From Hydractinia symbiolongicarpus (lineage: Eukaryota > Cnidaria > Hydrozoa > Anthoathecata > Hydractiniidae), in contig NC_079882.1 of assembly GCF_029227915.1 (NCBI RefSeq), forward strand, positions 5,518,001-5,582,000: DNA of 64,000 nt. The letters run 5' to 3'. The translations under genes and the position numbers were made by a program. Position 1 is the stretch's first letter. Every line of letters begins with the position of its first letter. Of the stretch, positions 23,610-35,811 are shown piece by piece. The notes under the pieces are model-generated. The model saw only the letters and a list, made by a program, of their open reading frames with translations. It did no database searches and was not told the DNA's origin.

Positions 23610-23617
23610 TTTATTGT

Positions 23618-23623
23618 TTTATT
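23618..23623 (-). terminator. Polyadenylation signal for MAD2L2
   Basis: TTTATT on the plus strand, so AATAAA on the minus strand, about 90 bases after the MAD2L2 stop codon. A second TTTATT lies at 23610-23615. Both fall inside the 3' flank of the convergent transporter gene. Confidence 0.45.
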
Positions 23624-23710
23624 TGTAAATACAATTTGATGCTAAACTCTGTAGTTTCGTTCTGCTTCTCATCTTTTGCGATATCATTAAGGTTACGAGC
23701 GTTCGGTGAT

Positions 23711-26700
23711 CTAAGCATCGAGCTTCTGTTGTCGTTCTTCTACGTAGCATTGTAACTAAAAGAAAATAACGAGCAGCTTAACATGGATTATAATATCACT
23801 ACTGACGCTCTTCTGATGCTGTACGATTGGGTTTATATACCCGGAGAACATATAACGGGTGTGATTTAAAGCAAAACAGTTACAGAAAAGTTTCAAATTT
23901 TAGAATAAATATTATCCGCATTCTTTAATTTTGGGATTTCCTTTTTTTTCCAGTCTATTTTTTATTTTGAAGTCTTTATATTAAAGAATACGCTCTTATT
24001 TATAGAGATCTTATTAAGCTTCAATGACCATGAAATAAACATCGCCATAACATTTTCCTAGCATTTTTTGACTAAAATTCCTAACATTCCTCATTTACAT
24101 AAACTTACCACAAAGACTTCAGTAGCACAAGAACGAATTGGAATAATGATGTTGTCATCAGGTGAACTTCTGCATTTATTTTCAGTTACAATCCAAGGAA
24201 AGTTCTGTAATAAAAATTGTTATGACGTCTTTTAAAACAAATCCTATTCTCACTTGAATTCAGCTCCCTTCTCCTCCCTTCCTTTCCTTCCCCCTCCCTC
24301 CCAGCGCAACTGGCGTAGATTAAACCCCCTCTCTTATTTTTTAATTTAGTATTAGCGCCCTCTATTCAACGAAAGATAAACTGTTATTTGTTCATCGATA
24401 CTGCTGTTGTAAACTTATTCAAGTATCATTTTCATCGCAAAAGCAAATTAAAAGGTGAGGAAAGAGGAAATTAAAAAACAACCTCGCTTTCAACGTCTGT
24501 TATTCCTTTTATTTCGGGACAACAAGACGAAAATGACCCTGGAGGAGGTCCCGTAATGTCATCCTTAAGCGCAGTATTTCTGGGTGTAATATTTAATGAG
24601 ATTTATCTTAACGAACCAAAGTTTTAAGTGACCTCGTAGAGTTAAGCGTCGAGTTTGCTTTCATTCCTCTTATACGAAGCAGACAACTGCTTGCATATTG
24701 CCCTTGATCGCTTTCAAAATGTATAAATATACAATCATATTATTTAGGATATCGTTTACTTGAGATTTAAGCAGTTAAATTATGTGTATTTTAGCTACTT
24801 AATTGTACCTAGGGAAAACTAGGAAATTGGTAAATGATTTGTCCACCTGACTATAATACTTCGTGCAAAAATAGCTGGCTGCAAAATCTTTAAATGGTTA
24901 TGTGATTCTAGGTGGCTGAGTAACTAGAAGAAATTTATTTTTATATTTTTAATCATTTTGGCTGCACTTTATTTTGAGGATTTTGGACCATAAGTATTAA
25001 AACTTTCATATTACACATTCTTGTATGTTTATTGTTATCATTTTGCTTAGAAAATATTCAAAATTCCAAACAAACCGTAAAGAATAATTTAGTATTCTCA
25101 TCATAAGAGCATTCAATCACAAAAAGATATCCGCATTATGTTCACTGCCTTTTAATGAGTATCAAAAGTTTTGAGATAATATATATACAGTGGTGAGCTA
25201 TTCAATATCTACCACTATCTTTAGTGGATACTGTATTTAACTATATGCCAGATTGAGCGCTTAATGTGTGACTTAAAATATGATTGTTTTCGATTTGTCT
25301 GAAATTTCTTCATAGCGTGTCCATAGGCTAAGCAAGAATCATTTTACCAAAAACCTTTTTACCTTTTTCAGTATTTGCTCCAAATTTATAGGTTCTTACA
25401 TTCTTAAAATGGCCGTGTAATTTTTTTATCCTCATGCAAAATTATTTTTTATCAGATTGGTCTAAAAGTACTTCATAACAAGTTTGAAGTAAATAACTTT
25501 ATTTTTTTACCACACTTTTAATTTTTTTGAATAAGGCCGGATAAATGAGCATTACATGATAAATTTGCTCGGACGGTTAACCTACTGGATTCTTATATTT
25601 TTTATGGTAACCAAAACATGTCAAGCAATAAAATCTGATTGCTAACCACAACCTAATGTGAATAAAATAAAAAGCTATTTTGTCTATAAAGGACATGGGC
25701 GACACTGGGTCTCTCAGCTAGTTGGAAACAAGTTGATTTTTTTTCTACTTAGTTTTATCCTAATAGTTAGCCAGGTGTGCTAACTTTGCCTGCTTTTAAA
25801 ATATTTCCATGTAAGCTGTGGAGTCTTTTCTTGTACTTTCATTGCTTAGTAATGCTTTTTATAAAAAATTTTTACTTTGAAAAAAAACACGTAGCTCTTC
25901 CACCATTACGAACAGATTTCTCCTGTTCGTCCGAGACTTACCGCCCGGCCAAAATGTTTTGTTGTGATGCAATAATTATGTGACACGTCTGCACCACTCA
26001 GATTTTATATTGGACCATCCTCTTCCAGGATCCTGGGGACGAGGTTGATTAAAAAAGGTTTCACATTTTTTCAAGATTAACGCGTAATGGTATAAGCTAC
26101 ATGATAAAATTTTACCGACTGTTTTCAATTTCCCTGGCAATCTTATACATATATAATCTTGTTTCTCATGAATCTATAACAATCCGGCCTAAACTTAACG
26201 AATTTAACGTCTTGTTAGTTTCCGCTAAGCATTACCTGAAAATCAGATTTTTCTTCCATATTCTTTAAAACTGATTGTTTCGTATATGCTAATACTTGAA
26301 ATGAGCAGTCTAAAACAATAGAGTGGATGGAGATAAAGTGATCAGAATGGTACGAAAAATCACAGCTTGAAAGGCCGCGCTCATAAAAGCAACAATTAAG
26401 ACAAAAGATAAATCAAAGAAAAAAGATGAATTAAGGAAGTGAAACGTTCTATCTAAAAACGTGAAAATATTTTTTTAAAGAAAACATACATCTGATACCT
26501 TTTGGCAATGGCTTAAGCATGGCTTCACAAGTGTTAAGTTTCAGCAGTAATGCTCTCAAATGTGTTTCCATGTCAAAATAACACTGTTTGCTAGAATATT
26601 TAAAATAAACTCAGTATTGGCAGGAAACTCAATACGAAGTATGATGGATACTGTCCTGTTTTTCTGATTATTCTGAAACTCTAAATTGCCATTTTTTTTC

Positions 26701-29700
26701 AAACTGAACAAAAATATTTGTAAGCAATTTAACTTTTGGCCTTGTTGTTAAAAAAATGTCCCAAAAGTTATAAGTCGCTCAACGGTTGCTTAGAAGAAGG
26801 TTGTATAATATTGAAGATTATCAAACAACAACCTTGCTAAAACATTCTCCGTGTTCACCATTTTCCAACTAATACTCAAGGCAGATAACAACCCAGTTGA
26901 AAATCAGACAAAAATATGGAGCTGTCCATAACTAACCAGAAAGATCATCACCGAATGTCCAAACACATCTCCTAAGTTGTTGGACAGCAATTCACGAGTA
27001 TTTTATGTTATGGTCGAAGCTCGATTCAAAGTGTTCCTCTGTTAAAACTTTCGGCTTTTTAAAAATATACGTATGTCGTATGTCGGATGTCTCTAAAGTT
27101 CATCTATAAATCTTTTTACTATGAATTTTTTAAACTGTTTGCGGAAGTTTACTTATCGAGTTCAATTTTAAATTCCAGAAAGTTTATTTTGCGAAATTTC
27201 TTTAAATTGAATTCGGGAAAGTTTATTGTAATTAGGTGCACAGCGTTGCGAAAACTTCCGATGCCAAAAAAACAAGATTGGATGTTTATTTGTTATGATG
27301 CAAGGACTTTTAAAGTTCGAGTTTAAGCACACAAAGCCGAAATTTTTTTTTTTTCTAATTTTTCAGTTTTAAAATTATACTGCAATTCATTGTTGCTACC
27401 TAAAACATGTTCATGTTCAAGGAAAAAGAATTTGTCTTATGAAAGAAAAACAATAGGAAAGGATACCTGTCAGAAGATGAAATCTGCATGTCAAAACAAA
27501 ACCTCTCCACAGGATCACCATTCTAAACACACATTTTATGTGGAAGCATTATTTATATTCATTTATTTATGAAGAAAATTGACATCATGATTAAAGACAG
27601 AAACATAAAAGAGTGCATAATGTCTACATGATATTTTGATAAACAACTGCACTCCATTTTAAATAATTACAAAGCAACTCCAGTGCCGAGCTATTATTGT
27701 TCTATATTGTGGAACTATCAAGTTTTAATTTCGATTTATACCTTTGTGTCATCATATACCGTCCCATGGTTATGGTACACAAAGTATTTCATTAGTGCTA
27801 GGTTTTTGGGTTGACTGTAGTGCATTTTCACAACTTTTTGTTTTTTACTTTATCGTGGTTATGATGCAAAAGCACTGCATTAGGACGAGTACTAGGTTTT
27901 GGTTGACTGTAGTAAATTTTTATAACTATTTGCTTTTTACTTTGTTAAAAGGGTAATGTTTTTCCAGTGCATATTTTCTACTCATTTCAGCAAGAAAAAA
28001 TTAAAAGTTTAAGCAACCAGTACTAATTTTGACCTAAATATTAAGCAACCCGAGTACTAACCAAAAATCTTTAGTGATTACAAAAACCGTGTAGTTTCTT
28101 ATTAAGGGCTCTCTAAAACAGTAAGAATTTTCTTAAATATACAAAAATAGTTATTCATTCCACAAGGATTTACTATCGTAGTTCAGGGAATTAAAACATT
28201 GTGCAAAAATATTTCTGCAGTTCGCAGTGAAAATCATTTTTCGTGGTTTAAGACAAAAAAATAGTTTTATAGAACAGATGGAAGGGGAGTGCTCTTATCA
28301 CTCATCTAGGATTTGCTTGGATGATTTTTTTCTAAAATTAATAACCTTATATAATAAAATAAAAATATAATAATTCTTAATATTATATAATAAAACTAAT
28401 AATAACTTTATTTCTAAACACTTTGTTCCATGTGTATACAGAAGACATGTAAAATTAAAACAAAACATATATACGTCAGATCGAAAGGAAATGTTGAACC
28501 TACATTATTAGTAATTTGTACAACAATCTTCTCAACTTCACCCTGCATATAAGTGTTTGCATGAATAATCAGTGAAATACTACAGCAAAATGATAATTAA
28601 TAAAAAGTGACCACCACTAAAAGTCATGCAAAAGAGAGTCTCTACCTTGGAAATGTATGGTTTTATAGTTTCTAATAAATCTTTGATATATTCATTAACT
28701 TTTGGATGTGTGCTCATCTAAAAAAAAAAAAAAAATGGGAGATAACAATTCAACCTAGAGAAAAATAAATGACAACAGCAATAAAAACATTTGATAGGAT
28801 CAACTGTAAAAATTAGAAATTCTCACATGATAGAAACTTGGGACAAAAACATTTTTTAGAATTTGTAGAGACCTATTTTAGTTTTGGAATTTTTGAGGAT
28901 AAAACATCTAGCCTCTTCATTTCCTATTGCCACTGCTATCAACAAGGGACCTACGAAAGGGGTCCTATAGCATTTAAGGCTTCCATTTGAGCTACGAAAG
29001 TCAATTGCTCAACTAGACAACTGCCTAAGATATCAATCCTATATTTATGTTGAACGCTAAGCAGAAAGGATAAATTCACACTTTTAGAGTCTCTCGCTTA
29101 ACTCGACTGGGGTTTGAACACAAGACCTCCCACACTGGAAGAAAAAGCTCTACCACTAGGGGCTACCAACTCTACATTTGTGTAAAAAATCATAATACAT
29201 AGGTTTGGCTTTCAGTTAGGCATCTCACAAAGTTTGTACGCTTCAATTTCAGAATTTAGGATAAAAAAAAGACCAGGACAGATAAAATTTCATAAATGTG
29301 ATATGATCAACAAGGAAACAAATTGTCCAGAATGGTAGCTAAAGTTTTGGAGTAAGTCGAAAAGACTTAATTCAAGTTGCAGCATTTGATGCTATTAAGC
29401 TAGTTGTTTTTCTCCTACTTTTAATCCAAAAAAAGCAAACAACTTAAATACGTAAACAGGTATATTATATATACTAACCATAACACCGATGTTATACTTT
29501 TGAAATCGTTGAAATATACCATCTGGATAAATGTTGCGGACATATAATATTAAATTAATAGCCACTTCAAATACTTCAATCAAAATGTCTGCTATGTGAA
29601 AGTCTAACAATAAAATAAAGAAAGATGTTTATGCATGTACTGCTTCAGCTTTCGACACAAAATTTTGTAAGTTGTAAATATACACCTCTTTTAGAAAATT

Positions 29701-31319
29701 AGTGCATTTTGATGCTAAATTTAAAAAAACAATAATGTCAGTGAGGGAAAACTTTTAAATATGGTTTCACAGTATTGTAGAGGGGTTAAAATGTCATAAC
29801 CCAGTAGCCTACTCTCCCAAAAAAAGAACCTGCAAAAACTGTTTATTGCCAACATTACCCCTGCAGTCCTGTGGTAATATTTGCAAAGTTGTAGAAGTTC
29901 TTATGGCAGCTATTGTGTTCTTAAAATCCAAGTCCTTTTTAACATTATTCAGTAATCAAAAGAATTCTTAATTTTTTCTTCAAGAGCTATCCAAGTATTG
30001 AAAATATTTACGGCTATTTCTTTTTTTTATGTGATAATAAAGCAAAATTTTTATTTTATTTAAGATAATAGGATACTGGTCTTGTTAGGAATAACTAAAA
30101 AAAAAATTCAGCAGGGAAAAATGCCTGGATTCGTCTGATGTCAACTTAGAGGATTTGACTGATGACATAATTCACTTCAACATTGATTATTTAAGACATT
30201 TGTTCATAGAACAAAGGGCTTATGGATTGGAATACTACTAACATTTTCAGTACTTCTTGCTTATGCCTTTGTTTGTTACCCCTAAAAATAATTGTATTTG
30301 TGCTTTAATAAGTTAAAGAAAAAAACAGAAGTTGGAGTTGTTTAATATGTTTTAAACCAAAGTTCAAGTTTCTTTTTAATATCATATATTTATAGGGAAT
30401 GCATTGGTTTGGATACAGAGCTAAAACTTTGGATACAGAGCTGAAACTTTGAATACGTGAATGCGATAAAAAAAAAAATATGTGATCCATACATTATATA
30501 TTATAAGCATTATTTTAAACATCATATTCACACTAAAGATAAAATAAACTATTTCATTTCCACGCCCCAATGCATACATTAATAATTCAAACTAAGGTGG
30601 AAAGACCATAAAAATGAAGACAAATAGACCATAATAATATTAAAACAAATGGATAGTGTTGTGATTAATTATTATCGATATTTAGCAAAATTAATTGTAA
30701 AAGAAAAACATATATCGTACGATAATTGCATCGTAAATTTTTCGGGTCGAGACGTTTAAATTTGTTTTGTCATAAAAGCTAAATTTTTAGTTATATACTT
30801 TATATACTCTTTTTATTAAAATACAAAAAAGGAATCTTTCACACTTCTGTCTTCAAATTTCTTATTTGAATATTTGCTACTACCACCAATTTCCTCACTA
30901 GAGGTCGTCTAACCAAGGCTCACGCCAAAGGCTTGCAAGCTCTCCTTTGACGGCTGAGTTTGGAATAAAAGCCGTATATTAGCATTCAAAGTAAAGACAG
31001 CATATTTACACTGTGAATCGCTTATTAAAGCTTTATTATAATTTCAATTTGAGGTAGCATACTATTTATACTGCGAAAGCATATTTAAAAGTTTTCACTG
31101 ACTGTATGTATATCACTTTTTAACTACACCTTGGCTATAACCTTGTAATGGCCTTGCCTTGCAGCAGAGCACTAAGTCATGCTGCTGATTGAAATTTACA
31201 AAAAATGTCCCAATCACCTACCTATAGCTATGCCCTTAGAGCCCACTATTAAAATTATGACCCAGGTTTATTTTAATTTACTAACCTGCATTATGTTTTT
31301 CTCCTTCATTAATATCCAT
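23711..31319 (-). CDS. MAD2L2: MAD2L2/REV7, HORMA-domain subunit of DNA polymerase zeta and shieldin
   Basis: Nine exons, all in phase: 31319-31286, 29603-29479, 28717-28646, 28542-28504, 27522-27467, 26590-26499, 26309-26236, 24204-24109, 23755-23711. The protein is 210 aa; human MAD2L2 is 211. Recognisable blocks run in family order: ADILIEVFEVAINLILYVR, YPDGIFQ, KYNIGVM, HPKVNEYIKD, EVEKIVVQI, DPVERFCFD, HLRALLLKL, then the FQVLAYTK strand, NFPWIV, and the C-terminal 'safety belt' end LQCYVEER. In animals REV7 bridges REV1 and REV3L in translesion synthesis and acts in shieldin and APC/C control. A diverged tandem duplication lies in intron 4 and a SINE in intron 2. The gene may share a promoter region with the divergent C2 gene. 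Confidence 0.93.
23904..23909 (+). terminator. Possible polyadenylation signal for the MFS transporter
   Basis: AATAAA about 295 bases after the transporter stop codon. If it is used, the transporter 3' UTR runs through the last MAD2L2 exon in antisense. Confidence 0.35.
24262..24303. repeat. Polypyrimidine tract (CCTT/CCCTCC-rich)
   Basis: Almost uninterrupted C/T on the plus strand, inside MAD2L2 intron 7, where it is polypurine on the transcribed-sense strand. Low complexity. Confidence 0.7.
26014..26047. repeat. Foldback mini-element, short copy 3
   Basis: ACCATCCTCTTCCAGGA is directly followed by TCCTGGGGACGAGGTTG, the two arms of the dispersed CAACCTCGTTCCCAGG family without the spacer. 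It lies in MAD2L2 intron 7. Confidence 0.5.
27765..27945. repeat. Diverged tandem duplication, about 90 bp unit
   Basis: Two copies (about 27765-27850 and 27856-27945) share GGTTATG, GTGCTAGG/GTACTAGG, GGTTGACTGTAGT and a TTTTTACTTT end. It lies in MAD2L2 intron 4 and has no coding signal. Confidence 0.6.
28925..29175 (-). mobile_element. tRNA-derived SINE, copy 1
   Basis: On the minus strand the head has an A-box-like CCTAGTGGTAGAGC (29160-29147) and a B-box-like GTTCAAACC. The body then shares GGCAGTTGTCTAG and CGTAGCTCAAA with the element at 55295-55612. It lies in MAD2L2 intron 2, in the sense orientation of the gene. Confidence 0.65.
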
Positions 31320-31736
31320 ATTTAGCGAGCTGGCTAACTATTCTAAAGTAAATAGGACGCCAGTACTTCTATATATACTTCCTCGAATTTAAAACTTCCT
31401 TGTAGAATTATATTAAATGCAATTAAGAAACTCCCATCAAATCAGACTCGCAAACTAACAAAAAGAAAAAGCACAACCCATCACACACCACTTATTTCCC
31501 GCCATTATGTTTGTTTATACTTTCTCGATCATACAACTATTAAATACGAAAAGTATTTGTGAAGAAATAAATTATCGAAATCGGTGAAAAATCACAAATC
31601 AGATCCCTGCGTTGCTGTGCATGCAGTGTTGTTCTTTTGTGTCTATTTAAAATATATATTTTTTCTTTGACTTGTTAAACACCAGTTTAAATCAAATATT
31701 TCTACATCCCTATACCTTGTCCTATCTTCTTCTTAG

Positions 31737-34441
31737 AGGTGTCTAAAAGATATGACTCCCTGCTTTCTAAACTAGCTACAGCTTATAATGCAATGGGAAC
31801 TGCAAGTAGCATACATTCCAGTCAGTCAAAGGAACATTCGTCAAATAAAAATTCTCTTCGAAAAAGTATTAAAGGAGAATTTGAAAAAGAATTTGGGAAA
31901 AAATTTGATAATGATGAACAGAATGATGATAAATCATTTGAAGAAGAAAAGCGGATCATATTGAACCCTGCCATATTTCGTGCCAAAAGATTATTTATGA
32001 AACCAATAACCAAACAACGTCCAAAGAGTGAAAGTCTTGTTGTTAAAAAACAAGTACGATTGCTTTTATATATATCATGTTTTTTAAAAATATCATATTA
32101 GTAAATATTTCAAATAGCTAGTTCAGAAGATTATAAAAAATGTATTTAGTGAGTTATATTTCCACCAAAGCCATTTTTAAAATTAGTAGTAACATTGATA
32201 TATCTAATCTTTGTTGTAGAACAATAGTGGTCTTGTAAAAGAAATATACCGTCGTATGGACCCCACAGTCACCACAGTCTCTTCCCAGACTATTGTTGGT
32301 CAAATTGAAATTGCTGCTAAATATAAACCTCTCGAAAAGACACTGCTTGTCAAAGTTGGTAGAGTTAAGCAATTGGTTAAAGAAGGAGTTGGACTGCCTG
32401 ATCCATATGTAACAATTGATTTGTTTCCATCCAGGTTAATTTTACATTATTTTTATATAACATAACATACCTTTTGGATTCAGGGAGACACCTTGTCAAT
32501 TTGTCATATTTTAAATATTTTTTCAATTCTTTAAAGTGTAGCAGTTAGAAGTTATATAAGTATGTGTCATAAAATACATGATTGCTACTTAAATTCTTTT
32601 AGGAATATGGAGTGGCTTAAGTTTTAAACTTTCAAATTTTACTGAGTTGAGTGCCCTAAGCTTTCAGTATTTGAATTCTACAGTTACATTATTTATGGGT
32701 TTTTTTCCACTTGCTTTATTTGTTTTATGTTGTAGCGACCCTTCAAAAGCACTGACTCGTAAAACAAATGTTAAATCAGACACCTGCAATCCCATGTTTC
32801 ACGAAATCTTGGTATTTCCCCTAATTGAACAGCAAATAGCGAATACCACTCTGAGAGTAACAGTTTGGGATAAAGATTTGATTTCCCAGGATGATTTTCT
32901 TGGGGAATCTATTATTCAGCTCTGCAAGTTGGACTTGGTGGCTGGAAACAGTATGTGGTACAAACTATACCCACAGGTTAGTTTTACAAAGGATAAATTT
33001 GAAGTAACACTTGGCCTGAACAATCAGCATGTAAATCTATCAATTTTATATTTTATGCTTATCTCTTTTGAATTTTTAAGACTGACGTCTCCATTACGGG
33101 TACTGTTAATGTCACTCTCACATATGCTGAGCCCAGCAAAGTTACAGTAGTTGTGGATCATGCAAACGACTTAAAAGTTTGTAATGTTGTAAAAAGCACA
33201 TCAAGTCCGTATGTTCGAGTTTTTATAACAGGCATACCATCAAAACACGAGACACATGTATGTAACTATATTATTTCCTAATTTATTGAGTTTAAGCATA
33301 AGAAAAGTTGTCGAACTGTAAGTACAGGAAGATTTAAGTGTAGAATCTAAATGGTATTTATTTTTAGACAAGTTCGAGTGTAATTTCTTTAGACGAAGCA
33401 AGTTTAACATACATTTAAAGAAAGAAGTTAATAGTCTCAGGATTTACTGATTTTAGGTCATACAAAATGAATTAAATCCAGAATGGAACTCGTCTTTCGA
33501 ATTTGATGTTCACCCGGACGAATTTTCACGAAGGTATGACAAAGTTTAAAAATGCTTCTGTAAGCCTCGGGTGATTAGCCAACACTAATAGCGTCCTGAT
33601 GGGTTCATTAGTTGCAGTTGATTGAATGTCAAACTTGTTGGTTTATAAAGCTTATTTTCATGCGCTGTTACGATTTTTTTAACACATGAGTTTTACTTTG
33701 TTTTAGTTTTGGCTTATTTTTAATTAAATAAATTTACTGCCTATTTTATAATCCTCCCTGGTGCGCTGTTATAAATCACGCTTTTACAGAACTTCTAGCG
33801 TATAGATTCGTATAAAAAGACATCATTTTTTTAAACGTTGCGAAGAACGTTAATCGGACACCAACAACATCACTAAAAATGTAGTCACTCGATGTGTTTA
33901 GAATCATCGTTCTCAATGTAATGAATAAAAGTGAAAGTGGAAAAGATCAACGGATGGGTGACGTTCATTTGCCAATGTTGGAATTTGATATTAAAAATTC
34001 GGGAATTTCTCAACGATACAATTTGCAAGATTTGGTAAGTCTTTTTGTCCCTACGACAACCTTGTCGTAAGGACACACCATCCTCTTTTTTTAAAAACAT
34101 CGTGAGAAAGCATTTCAGTGTTTGTAAATCTGTTGTCTTTTTTTGTAGCGTAATTCGCCTCACAGCCGAAGCAAATGGTCTGAAGAAGGATTGTCTATCG
34201 AATTCCGAGAAGCCATGATTGCTCACGCAACTTACGGTTATCCGAAATTTTTATTCAAAACAGAACATAAAGGCAAAATGGTTTGTATTAAGTTTTTCGT
34301 CATTTTCGAAACTTGGATATTATACTGTACAAATCGATATTTTTTTTGCAGGTCGTATCATGTCGCAGTGTGAAGGCTCGTGCTGAAACAAAAATGATCA
34401 TTAGCAATGGTATCCCGAGCGTTGAAGAAGTCCAAATGTAA
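31737..34441 (+). CDS. Tandem C2-domain protein (synaptotagmin-like), 5' end incomplete
   Basis: Eight exons in phase: 31737-32053, 32220-32434, 32736-32976, 33081-33257, 33457-33533, 33902-34034, 34149-34280, 34352-34441. They give about 460 aa. The first listed exon follows a strong acceptor (TTCTTCTTCTTAG). Either an upstream coding exon was missed or translation starts at the ATG at 31793. After a charged linker, C2A has the order GQIEIAAKY, LPDPYVTIDL, NPMFHE, then VWDKDLISQDDFLGE with the acidic calcium-binding loop residues. C2B (GTVNVTLTY, SSPYVRVFI, NPEWNSSFEF) lacks the matching aspartates. A 75-residue tail of unknown type follows. Family role: phospholipid binding in membrane traffic. 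I cannot name the exact orthologue. Confidence 0.8.
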
Positions 34442-35122
34442 TTAAGTTACCTGATTTTTAACCCGCCTTGAACTTGCATTCCCAGCCCCTTTTCCTCCCA
34501 ATACCTGTCATCACAAGAGAGCATTTGAAAGAGTAAGCATTTGCAATATGTTTGAACAACGTTGAATTAAGTTTTGAAACCCATCAGGAAATCTGGAAAG
34601 ATAAATTCTGGACACAGCACTAAGTTATACTGTGTGAGGGCTCACTTATTTAAAGGCGATTATGGCATTTGTCACTGGCACGAGCTTATTACATATATTT
34701 TGAGAATCGTATGTATTTATTAACGCTTTTGTATATAGTTTGCACTAATTTTATGATTTCACAAACTTAATTTTATAAGAGATGGATAACAATTAATTAA
34801 ACCTGACTTTTGTATTCATTCAGCACAAAAAAGTATAAAAATGCAGAATTTACGCAAAGGGACGAAATGACGTAATTTGCTCCATTTGACGAATATTTTG
34901 TCGAGTTTGTAAAACAAATATGCAAGTCAAACCAAAGTCAGCATGTTTTTTTGTAATATGAAAGAGTAGTCCAGAGTTTCCTAAAACCTAATGACCTACA
35001 GTGCGACAGAAAAGCCGCCTGGAGATTAAGTAAACCTGTATTCTTGTCTGTAGTTTAAACCAAAACTGTAGTTTATTTAATGGGTTTAAAAGGCAAAATA
35101 TTGCAACTCTCTTTACTGAATT

Positions 35123-35301
35123 GGACACGCAGTTTAATTGGTGATACATAAAATTGCGGAATTAAAGATTACGAATCTACTATTGTGTCGAGAAATTGCT
35201 AATTGAAGCATGGACACGCAGTTTAATTGGTGATACAATCACAAAATTGCGGAATTGTAGATTACGAATCTACTATTGTCGATAAATTGCTAATTGAAGC
35301 A
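35123..35301. repeat. Two-copy tandem duplication, 89 bp unit
   Basis: Both copies begin GGACACGCAGTTTAATTGGT and end AAATTGCTAATTGAAGCA, with a few substitutions and small indels between. The copies are 35123-35211 and 35212-35301. Confidence 0.92.
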
Positions 35302-35613
35302 ATAAACCATAAAGAAACGGTTTACAATTTTTTTTTCATTTTGGTCATTAAGATTTGTTCCTTTGAAAATTTCTTTTGATGCAAATAATTGAGGGGATTC
35401 CCCTGTAAACCTTCATATGGCAAAATAACGACAACAACGACAACTCTTTGGAATTGCGGAAGAAAAGAATTTCTTTAATCTTTTCGTCCGAAATATTTTC
35501 TTGCGCAATAATTCCCCCCCCCCCCCTTTAGGGCAAAACTTCTGACGAACCGCCATAATAAATGCAACAAGATAGTGACAAGCCCTTTTTTTGTCGCAAT
35601 CACATAGTCTGCA

Positions 35614-35619
35614 TTTATT
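35614..35619 (-). terminator. Polyadenylation signal for PLK4
   Basis: TTTATT on the plus strand, so AATAAA on the minus strand, about 195 bases after the PLK4 stop codon. Confidence 0.4.
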
Positions 35620-35811
35620 TCATGCTTGGAATGGCACGTTTCATTGAAGGCTTAAAGAAAAAGTTGGAAAAACCGTATTGAGAATTGGTTAATATTAACA
35701 TAGAATAATAGCTATACACAATTTAATAAAATTTGAAAAGCATTAAAAAACATGAATCTCATTAAAATAGCTGCACTTCAAATCTTCGTTTTATAAACGA
35801 CACACGAACAA

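Larger units (their letters stand above)
34442..35811. other. Convergent intergenic region between the C2 gene and PLK4
   Basis: Holds the two 3' UTRs. It contains an 89 bp tandem duplication (35123-35301), a candidate plus-strand AATAAA at 35301-35306 for the C2 gene, a run of 13 C at 35514-35526, and a minus-strand AATAAA at 35614-35619 for PLK4. No gene is seen. Confidence 0.5.
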
